DNA from: an uncultured Clostridia bacterium | GTDB lineage: Bacteria; Bacillota; Clostridia; Oscillospirales; Oscillospiraceae | Direction of reading: 5' to 3' | DNA length: 11,114 nucleotides | Assembly (NCBI GenBank): GCA_947177005.1 | Contig: CAMWSZ010000050.1 | Span: 1 to 11,114 of the forward strand | In this document: positions 6,371 to 11,114 of the stretch, piece by piece | Numbering within the stretch: position 1 is the first letter of the stretch | How the letters are laid out: every line of letters begins with the position of its first letter | Made by a program: the position numbers and the translations under genes | The notes under the pieces: model-generated | What the model was told of the DNA's origin: nothing | Databases searched by the model: none | The model's input: only the letters and a program-made list of their open reading frames with translations

Positions 6371-7495
6371 ATGCCCATAATTGAATATGATTCTTACAAA
6401 CAGAAATTGACAGCAATCGGGCCGCGCCTGAAAAAACTGGCCGCGGCGCTGGATCTGGAGGGTGCGCGCCGTGAGGTAGAGGAGCTGGAGGAAAGAGCGG
6501 GAGACGCTAATTTCTGGAACGACCTTCAGGCGTCCCAAAAAGTGCTCCAGCGGACGAAACAGTTAAAAAACAAGCTGGAGCATCACGCCGCTCTGACCTC
6601 TCAATGGGAAGACCTGACGACGCTGGTGGAGATGGCTCAGGAGGAGGACGACGAAACGCTCCTGCCTGAAATTCAGGAGGGTTACGCTAAATTGGAGTCG
6701 GCGTTGGAGGAGGCCAATCTCGCTACCCTCCTTACCGGTGAATACGACGCCAACAACGCCATTCTCACACTGCACGCCGGTGCAGGCGGTACGGAGGCTC
6801 AGGACTGGTGCCAGATGCTGTTCCGGATGTACACCCGCTGGGCGGAACGTCACAGCTTCACGGTCAAGACGCTGGACTATGAGGACGGCGATGAAGCGGG
6901 TATCAAATCCGCGGCGATCTCGATTGAAGGCGAAAACGCCTATGGTTTCCTGAAAAGCGAGAACGGCGTACACCGGCTGGTCCGCATCTCCCCCTTTGAC
7001 GCAAACGCCCGCCGTCAGACTTCCTTTGCGGCGGTAGAGGTTATGCCGGAGATTGCCGATGACAACAGCGTTGAGATCCGGCAGGAGGATATTGAAATGC
7101 AGGTCTACCGTGCTTCCGGCGCGGGCGGCCAGCACATCAATAAGACCTCCTCTGCGGTGCGCCTGATCCACCGTCCTACAGGGGTAGTGGTCTCCAGCCA
7201 GCAGGAGCGCAGTCAGGTGCAGAACCGCGAGAACTGCATGAAGATGCTCCGCGCCAAGCTGATGGAGATGAAGGCCCAGCAGCACGCGGAAAAAATATCG
7301 GATATCAAGGGCGTGCAGATGAAAATTGAGTGGGGCAGTCAGATCCGGTCGTATGTGTTCATGCCCTACACCCTGGCAAAGGATACCCGCACCGGCTTTG
7401 AAAACGGCAACATTAACGCCGTTATGGACGGCGATCTGGACGGTTTCATCAACGCATACCTGACCGCCGGTGCCACCGGTGAACTCAAAAAATAA
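6371..7495 (+). CDS. prfB: Peptide chain release factor 2 (RF2), frameshift-free form
   Basis: RF2 ends translation at UGA and UAA codons on the ribosome. The 374-residue protein (E. coli 365) has an N-terminal coiled-coil domain at about 1-110, the stop-codon tripeptide SPF at 207-209 (RF1 has PxT here) and the peptidyl-tRNA hydrolysis motif GGQ at 252-254 in ASGAGGQHINKTSS. The glutamine would be the PrmC methylation target. The residue before SGAGGQ is alanine, as in most RF2s, where E. coli K-12 has threonine. ATG 6371 has a perfect AGGAGG nine bases upstream. Most bacteria encode RF2 in two frames with an in-frame UGA near codon 26. Here the matching place reads CTG GAT (6449-6454) and the frame is continuous. 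It ends with TAA followed directly by in-frame TGA. It stands alone, with its own promoter and terminator. Confidence 0.98.
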   Translation: MPIIEYDSYKQKLTAIGPRLKKLAAALDLEGARREVEELEERAGDANFWNDLQASQKVLQRTKQLKNKLEHHAALTSQWEDLTTLVEMAQEEDDETLLPEIQEGYAKLESALEEANLATLLTGEYDANNAILTLHAGAGGTEAQDWCQMLFRMYTRWAERHSFTVKTLDYEDGDEAGIKSAAISIEGENAYGFLKSENGVHRLVRISPFDANARRQTSFAAVEVMPEIADDNSVEIRQEDIEMQVYRASGAGGQHINKTSSAVRLIHRPTGVVVSSQQERSQVQNRENCMKMLRAKLMEMKAQQHAEKISDIKGVQMKIEWGSQIRSYVFMPYTLAKDTRTGFENGNINAVMDGDLDGFINAYLTAGATGELKK

Positions 7496-7509
7496 TGAAA
7501 ATCTGAAAT

Positions 7510-7550
7510 GCCGGGATACCGTTGATAGACAGAGCGGAATCCCGGCTTTT
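7510..7550 (+). terminator. Rho-independent terminator of prfB
   Basis: A 12-bp stem with one A-A mismatch pairs 7510-7521 (GCCGGGATACCG) with 7535-7546 (CGGAATCCCGGC) across a 13-base loop, followed by TTTT at 7547-7550. It lies 14 bases after the prfB stop. It sits between convergent genes and could also slow transcription from coaW, but the minus side has only a weak U-tract. Confidence 0.8.
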
Positions 7551-7566
7551 CGTCAATACCCCTTTT

Positions 7567-8400
7567 CTATCCCTGCACCCGTTCAATATATTGCGCCGCG
7601 CCAATGGATGTAGCAAATGCGGCGTTTTCGGGGATAATAAATTGAATCCCATACAGCCGGTTAAAGAGCGCAAAGCATTCGGCTGCCTGGGGCAGCTTCG
7701 ACATAAAACCGGTCAGCACTGCCGTCCCGCACCCGCACGCACGGCAGGCCATAATCGCTGTTGTTCCAATGGACTGGAGCACCATATTGATGACCCCCGC
7801 CGCAAAATCCCCCGCTGACGCGCCGTCCGAGACGCTGCCGAAATTGGCCGCCGTAATATCCAGCGGCAGGGAGGGGTGGCTGTTGCGGGTGATATCGCCC
7901 ACCGTCAGATCAATATTGTTGATATCGCCGCTGGTGGACAGTTTGATAATTTGATCGTATTTCCTGGTCCCGCACAGCCTGGAACAAAGCCCCGCCAGCG
8001 TACCGCCCCCTACGCCGGACCCGCACAGATGCTGTATGCCGCGGCCTTTTTCCGCCCAGATAAACGCGGTGCCGGTGCCCATGCTGACCACCACAGCGCG
8101 GTCCTGCCTGCTCAGCGCCAGTCCGCCAACCCCTACAGCGGTAAATTCCTCCACCTGTTCGGTAGGGATATTATAGATATTCCCCTCTACGTAGGACGCC
8201 CCTACACCCGTCAGCGCGATGCGGGACACATCCTCCAATTGGAGACGGTTTGTGAACAGAAAATTCCCCATAGCGCCGTACAGGGAGGTGATGGGGTCCT
8301 GGGCCTGAACGCGGTGCATGGCAATAATGGAGCCGTCCGGACGCAGCCCCACAATTTTGGTGGTGGAGCCGCCGAGATCAATTCCCAAAGTTACAGACAT
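7567..8400 (-). CDS. coaW: Type II pantothenate kinase (CoaW, Fumble family)
   Basis: It phosphorylates pantothenate (vitamin B5) with ATP, the first step of coenzyme A synthesis, in the cytoplasm. The 277-residue protein has the ASKHA kinase fold: the phosphate-1 loop GIDLGGSTTK at 6-15, the phosphate-2 loop SMGTGTAF near 106-113, and SGVGGGTLAGL near 128-138, typical of PanK-II and human PANK. EEF at 84-86 aligns by eye with the catalytic-glutamate region of human PANK, pointing to Glu85 (inference). Staphylococcal PanK-II is insensitive to CoA feedback; whether this one is cannot be read. ATG 8400-8398 is preceded by GGGAGGT (8415-8409), eight bases away, and the stop is TAG. It is transcribed divergently from pncB, with a promoter at 8463-8491. 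BadF/HgdC-type activases share the ASKHA fold, but no 4Fe-4S cysteine pattern supports them. Confidence 0.9.
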   Translation of the reverse strand: MSVTLGIDLGGSTTKIVGLRPDGSIIAMHRVQAQDPITSLYGAMGNFLFTNRLQLEDVSRIALTGVGASYVEGNIYNIPTEQVEEFTAVGVGGLALSRQDRAVVVSMGTGTAFIWAEKGRGIQHLCGSGVGGGTLAGLCSRLCGTRKYDQIIKLSTSGDINNIDLTVGDITRNSHPSLPLDITAANFGSVSDGASAGDFAAGVINMVLQSIGTTAIMACRACGCGTAVLTGFMSKLPQAAECFALFNRLYGIQFIIPENAAFATSIGAAQYIERVQG

Positions 8401-8462
8401 AATAGAATACCTCCCGGGTATAGATTGTGCGGAGTCGGAACTGAAAAAGAACTGTTGGACTT

Positions 8463-8491
8463 ATCTTAGTGGATTGCCTCAGAAATGTCAA
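8463..8491 (-). promoter_or_regulatory. Predicted sigma-A promoter for coaW
   Basis: On the minus strand a perfect -35 TTGACA (8491-8486), a 17-base spacer and TAAGAT (8468-8463). Transcription would start near 8456, giving a leader of about 55 bases. The -35 box is only eight bases from the proposed pncB -35 on the other strand. Confidence 0.7.
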
Positions 8492-8499
8492 TTCCATTG

Positions 8500-8528
8500 T
8501 TGCAAAATCTGGGAAAAAGATATACTAT
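8500..8528 (+). promoter_or_regulatory. Predicted promoter for pncB-cobO
   Basis: TTGCAA (8500-8505), a 17-base spacer and TACTAT (8523-8528). An overlapping alternative -10 is TATACT at 8521-8526 with a 15-base spacer. Neither box is perfect, as would suit a regulated promoter. The start site would be near 8535. Confidence 0.5.
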
Positions 8529-8534
8529 ATAGGT

Positions 8535-8553
8535 GTCATGCCAGATGACTGGC
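8535..8553 (+). promoter_or_regulatory. Overlapping inverted repeats at the pncB transcription start (candidate operator)
   Basis: GTCAT (8535-8539) and ATGAC (8545-8549) form an inverted repeat with a 5-base gap. Overlapping it, GCCAG (8540-8544) and CTGGC (8549-8553) form a second one with a 4-base gap. They sit just after the predicted -10 and about 20 bases before the Shine-Dalgarno site. Niacin genes in Firmicutes are often controlled by NiaR or NrtR repressors, but I cannot assign this site to either. Confidence 0.35.
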
Positions 8554-8586
8554 TGGCTATCATGAAAGAAACCGAGGAATGCGCAC

Positions 8587-10035
8587 ATGAAACGCACAGA
8601 ACGGCTGAATCTGTCCATGCTTTTCGACTTCTACGAAATGACTATGGCAAACGGTTACTACCGCATGGGGATGCAGGAGAAGATTACCTATTTCGATCTC
8701 TTCTTCCGCCGGGTCCCTGACGGCGGCGGTTTCGCTATCGCGGCGGGACTGGAGCAGCTGGTGGAGTATATCCAGGACCTCCACTTCGATGAGGATGATA
8801 TCGCTTATCTCCGGAGCAAAAACCTGTTCCAAGAGGATTTTTTGGAGTACCTGCGGACCTTCCGCTTCACGGGCGACATCTGGGCCGTGCCGGAAGGCAC
8901 GCCGGTCTTCCCCAATGAACCGCTGGTCACCGTCCGGGCCCCGGCGTCTCAGGCCCAGCTGATCGAGACCTACGCGCTGCTGGCAGTCAACCACCAGAGC
9001 CTCATTGCCACAAAAGCAAACCGGGTCGTCCGGGCCGCTCAGGGCCGGACTGTGCTGGAGTTCGGTTCCCGGCGGGCGCAGGGTGTGGACGGCGCGGTTG
9101 CGGGCGCACGGGCCGCCTATATCGGCGGCGTTCACGGCACCGCCTGCGCCATCAGCGACCAGCTCTACGGCGTACCTGCGGCGGGCACCATGGCCCACTC
9201 ATGGGTTCAGATGTTTGACAGCCAGTATGAAGCCTTCAAAACCTACTGTGAGATCTATCCCACCAATGCGGTCCTGCTGGTGGATACCTACAATACGCTG
9301 AAAAGCGGCGTGCCGGACGCGATCCGGGCATTCAATGAGGTCCTGAAGCCGAGGGGAATCACAAAATGCGGTATCCGTCTGGACTCCGGCGACATTGCGT
9401 ATCTCACCAAAGAGGCCCGGAAAATGCTGGATGCCGCCGGTTGGGAAACCTGCACCATTTCCGCCTCCAACTCCTTGGATGAGGAGCTGATCCGGGACCT
9501 GCTGCTCCAAGGCGCTAAGCTGGACTGCTTCGGCGTGGGCGAACGGCTCATCACCGCCCGCAGCGAACCGGTCTTCGGCGGCGTGTACAAGCTGGTGGCG
9601 GTGGAGGACGCGGACGGCGGCATCACGCCAAAAATCAAAATCAGCGAAAATGTCACCAAAATCACCACCCCACATTACAAAAAGCTGTACCGTTTCTATG
9701 GCAGCGACACCAATAAAGCCATTGCCGACTATCTGGCCGTATATGACGAGACCGTAGACGAAAGCCAGCCGCTGACCATTTTCGACCCCGACGCCACCTG
9801 GAAGAAAAAGCAGGTCTACAACTTCACCGCCCGGGAATTGCAGGTGCCGGTCTTCAAGGCCGGAAAACTGGTGTATGACCTGCCGGCGCTGGAGGATATC
9901 CGTGCGTACTGTCTGGAACAGGTGGATACACTTTGGGATGAGGTCAAACGCTTTGACAATCCACACAAATATTATGTGGACCTGTCGCAGAAGCTGTGGG
10001 ATATCAAGCACGGCCTGCTGGAGAAAAACGGGTGA
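8587..10035 (+). CDS. pncB: Nicotinate phosphoribosyltransferase (PncB)
   Basis: It joins nicotinate to PRPP, forming nicotinate mononucleotide (NaMN), the entry step of NAD salvage (Preiss-Handler route). Its 482 residues fit the longer Gram-positive form. Family motifs are present in order: the N-terminal NLSMLFDFYEMTMANGYY near 8-25, FGSRRAQG at 159-166, TMAHSW at 201-206 containing the histidine (His204) phosphorylated during ATP-coupled catalysis in homologues, LVDTYNTLKSG near 231-241, GIRLDSGD near 262-269 for the PRPP phosphates, and GVGERLITA near 316-324. The C-terminal extension is typical. ATG 8587 has GAGGAA at 8574-8579, seven bases upstream. It is followed after only four bases by cobO, so the two form an operon. 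NaMN is also the substrate of CobT in cobalamin synthesis, a possible functional link. Confidence 0.97.
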   Translation: MKRTERLNLSMLFDFYEMTMANGYYRMGMQEKITYFDLFFRRVPDGGGFAIAAGLEQLVEYIQDLHFDEDDIAYLRSKNLFQEDFLEYLRTFRFTGDIWAVPEGTPVFPNEPLVTVRAPASQAQLIETYALLAVNHQSLIATKANRVVRAAQGRTVLEFGSRRAQGVDGAVAGARAAYIGGVHGTACAISDQLYGVPAAGTMAHSWVQMFDSQYEAFKTYCEIYPTNAVLLVDTYNTLKSGVPDAIRAFNEVLKPRGITKCGIRLDSGDIAYLTKEARKMLDAAGWETCTISASNSLDEELIRDLLLQGAKLDCFGVGERLITARSEPVFGGVYKLVAVEDADGGITPKIKISENVTKITTPHYKKLYRFYGSDTNKAIADYLAVYDETVDESQPLTIFDPDATWKKKQVYNFTARELQVPVFKAGKLVYDLPALEDIRAYCLEQVDTLWDEVKRFDNPHKYYVDLSQKLWDIKHGLLEKNG

Positions 10036-10039
10036 TTTT

Positions 10040-10561
10040 ATGGCGGGTTTGATTCATGTGTACTGCGGTGACGGCAAGGGGAAAACTACCGCGGCTATGG
10101 GACTCGCCCTGCGGGCCGCCGGGAGCGGAAAGCGTGTAGTTGTGCTGCAATTCTCCAAGGACGGCAAAAGCTCGGAGCTCGGTCCGTTGGGACAGGTGCC
10201 CGGAATTGAGGTCATCCCGCAGACAGAAACCTTCGGATTTTTCTGGACACTTTCCCCGGAGGAAAAAACGGCTGCGGCAGCGTATTATTCCGGCCTGCTG
10301 GAAAAAGCGTTTGCAGAGGCGGAAAATGGCTGCGGCCTGCTGGTACTGGATGAAGCTATGAGCGCCTGTACCAACGGTTTCATCAGCGAGGCGCGGCTGC
10401 TGGACCTGCTGCGGCAGAGACCGGAAGATCTGGAGGTCGTGCTGACCGGCCGGGGTCCGTCGGAACAGATGCTGGATGCCGCGGATTATGTCACGGAAAT
10501 GTGTAAGCGCAAGCACCCCTTTGAAAAGGGCGTCCCGGCACGGAAAGGAATCGAATTTTAA
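10040..10561 (+). CDS. cobO: Cob(I)yrinic acid a,c-diamide adenosyltransferase (CobO/BtuR/CobA-type)
   Basis: It transfers the 5'-deoxyadenosyl group of ATP to cob(I)alamin or a corrinoid precursor, producing the adenosyl form of B12. The 173-residue protein has the normal family size. It opens with the family's P-loop GDGKGKTT at 10-17, has LVLDEAM at 101-107 as the acidic strand, VVLTGRGP near 133-140, and ends in the characteristic KHPFEKGVPARKGIEF. ATG at 10040 was chosen because the P-loop begins ten residues later, as in relatives; the open frame runs farther back only inside pncB. It begins four bases after the pncB TGA. The local ribosome site is weak (GGGTG five bases away, GGAGA fifteen away), suggesting coupled translation. 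No other cobalamin gene is in view, so whether it serves de novo synthesis or salvage is unknown. Confidence 0.95.
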   Translation: MAGLIHVYCGDGKGKTTAAMGLALRAAGSGKRVVVLQFSKDGKSSELGPLGQVPGIEVIPQTETFGFFWTLSPEEKTAAAAYYSGLLEKAFAEAENGCGLLVLDEAMSACTNGFISEARLLDLLRQRPEDLEVVLTGRGPSEQMLDAADYVTEMCKRKHPFEKGVPARKGIEF

Positions 10562-10570
10562 ATAGAAAGC

Positions 10571-10610
10571 AGACGCCTTCGCACAACTTGTGCAAAGGCG
10601 TCTTGCTGTT
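10571..10610. terminator. Hairpin terminator between cobO and the flotillin gene
   Basis: A long stem pairs 10571-10579 with 10595-10603 (AGACGCCTT / AAGGCGTCT) and, after one C-A mismatch, 10581-10585 with 10589-10593, leaving a 3-base loop. The trailing T-tract is broken (TGCTGTTT) on the plus side, and the minus side has a similarly broken U-rich stretch. It lies between convergent genes and probably ends both, imperfectly. Confidence 0.72.
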
Positions 10611-10620
10611 TAATCACTGT

Positions 10621-11114
10621 TTAGACCTCTTTTTCCGGGGTATCCGTCGAGGCGGCTTTTGCTTCCTCCGCCACGGGAGGCTTGACCTCCAGTGTTACCG
10701 GCCTGGAGGCCGCCGCGCTGCCGCCTACGACTCCCGCCAGCAGTGCGCCAAGATCCAGTCCCGTGGATTCCCTGACGCCGTCCATTACCTGGCTGGCGCT
10801 GCTCATAACATCCTTGACCAGCTTTGTGGAGTTGCCGTCGCCGTACATGATGATCCGGTCAGTCTGGGCCAGCGGCTGCGCCGCATTCTTCACCACCTCC
10901 GGCAGAGCGGTCAGATACATCTCCAAAACCGACGCTTCGCCCATTTTTTTCTGCGCCTCCGCCTTCTTCTCAATGGCCTCCGCTTCCGCAAGTCCTTTGG
11001 CGCGGATGCCCTCCGCCTCTTGTTCCATTGAAAAGCGCAGGGCTTCCGCCTCTGCTTTCCGGGCCTCTGCCTCCTTTGCGGCCTCGTATGCTTTCGCGTC
11101 TGCGTCACGCTGGC
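10621..11114 (-). CDS. floT: Flotillin (SPFH/band 7 family, FloT/YuaG type), C-terminal part (5' end outside window)
   Basis: Flotillins are membrane-associated scaffold proteins that organise bacterial functional membrane microdomains. Only about the last 164 codons are present. The frame runs off the right edge, ending at TAA 10623-10621. The visible part begins in an alternating Glu-Ala coiled-coil region (KAYEAAKEAEARKAEAEA, then EQEAEGIRAKGLAEAEAIEK), the 'EA repeat' domain used for oligomerisation in flotillins. Next come VLEMYLTALPEVVKNAAQPL and MYGDGNSTKLVKDV, strongly typical of the YuaG group, then a Gly/Ala segment and a Pro/Glu/Ala-rich tail ending TPEKEV. The SPFH domain and membrane anchor lie outside. 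In Bacilli the partner NfeD-like gene usually sits next to it; it would be beyond this window. Confidence 0.9.
   Translation of the reverse strand, partial: QRDADAKAYEAAKEAEARKAEAEALRFSMEQEAEGIRAKGLAEAEAIEKKAEAQKKMGEASVLEMYLTALPEVVKNAAQPLAQTDRIIMYGDGNSTKLVKDVMSSASQVMDGVRESTGLDLGALLAGVVGGSAAASRPVTLEVKPPVAEEAKAASTDTPEKEV

Noticed and set aside
8469..8720. Short open frame before and across the start of pncB, possible leader peptide
   Set aside because: It overlaps the promoter and runs into pncB in another frame, with no ribosome site or composition suggesting an attenuator peptide.
9199..10011. 270-codon open frame on the minus strand opposite pncB
   Set aside because: It is fully antisense to well-conserved PncB motifs, with no plausible start signal.
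9875..10039. N-terminal extension of cobO back into pncB
   Set aside because: The extension is the PncB coding region in another frame. The cobO family starts about ten residues before the P-loop, matching ATG 10040.
1..11114. CRISPR array, insertion sequence, prophage or toxin-antitoxin module
   Set aside because: No spaced direct repeats, transposase or integrase motifs, or small paired genes were found. All space over 300 bases is coding, or is the tRNA/promoter region 5851-6370.

Overview
The window looks like chromosomal DNA from a Gram-positive anaerobe of the class Clostridia, plausibly an Oscillospirales-type gut commensal. This is inferred from moderately high GC, strong Shine-Dalgarno sites, a SpoVB-type flippase, a SecA with a C-terminal zinc motif, a type II pantothenate kinase and a flotillin. 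No species can be named from the sequence alone. I see no transposase, phage gene, CRISPR array or integration site. Almost everything is core metabolism or housekeeping, and the more interesting points concern gene arrangement and regulation.

Layout, left to right. (1) Bases 1-661 carry the C-terminal part of a SpoVB/MurJ-like lipid-linked-sugar flippase (+). The first ~105 bases are abnormally GC-rich and do not read like the family. (2) A bidirectional terminator (674-720) separates it from a minus-strand operon, secA > pgeF > orphan SBP_bac_5 lipoprotein (5850 down to 719). The last two genes overlap by ATGA, and a hairpin covers the ribosome-binding region of the lipoprotein. (3) Upstream of secA is a minus-strand tRNA-Thr(TGT) > tRNA-Tyr(GTA) unit with a perfect-consensus promoter and its own terminator. 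(4) Divergent from the tRNAs is prfB (+), encoding release factor 2 without the usual programmed frameshift. (5) Next is a cofactor block: coaW (-, CoA synthesis) diverges from pncB (+, NAD salvage), and pncB is followed after 4 bases by cobO (+, cobalamin adenosylation). (6) The window ends inside the C-terminal half of a flotillin (-).

How the genes fit together. SecA exports proteins, including lipoproteins such as the SBP encoded two genes downstream. PgeF edits peptidoglycan precursors and the first gene probably flips a wall or polysaccharide lipid intermediate, so the left half has an envelope theme. The right half has a vitamin theme: pantothenate (CoaW), niacin (PncB) and B12 (CobO). 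The PncB product, nicotinate mononucleotide, is also the ribose-phosphate donor for the lower ligand of cobalamin, which may explain the pncB-cobO pairing. I do not see a clearly new defence or mobile system here.
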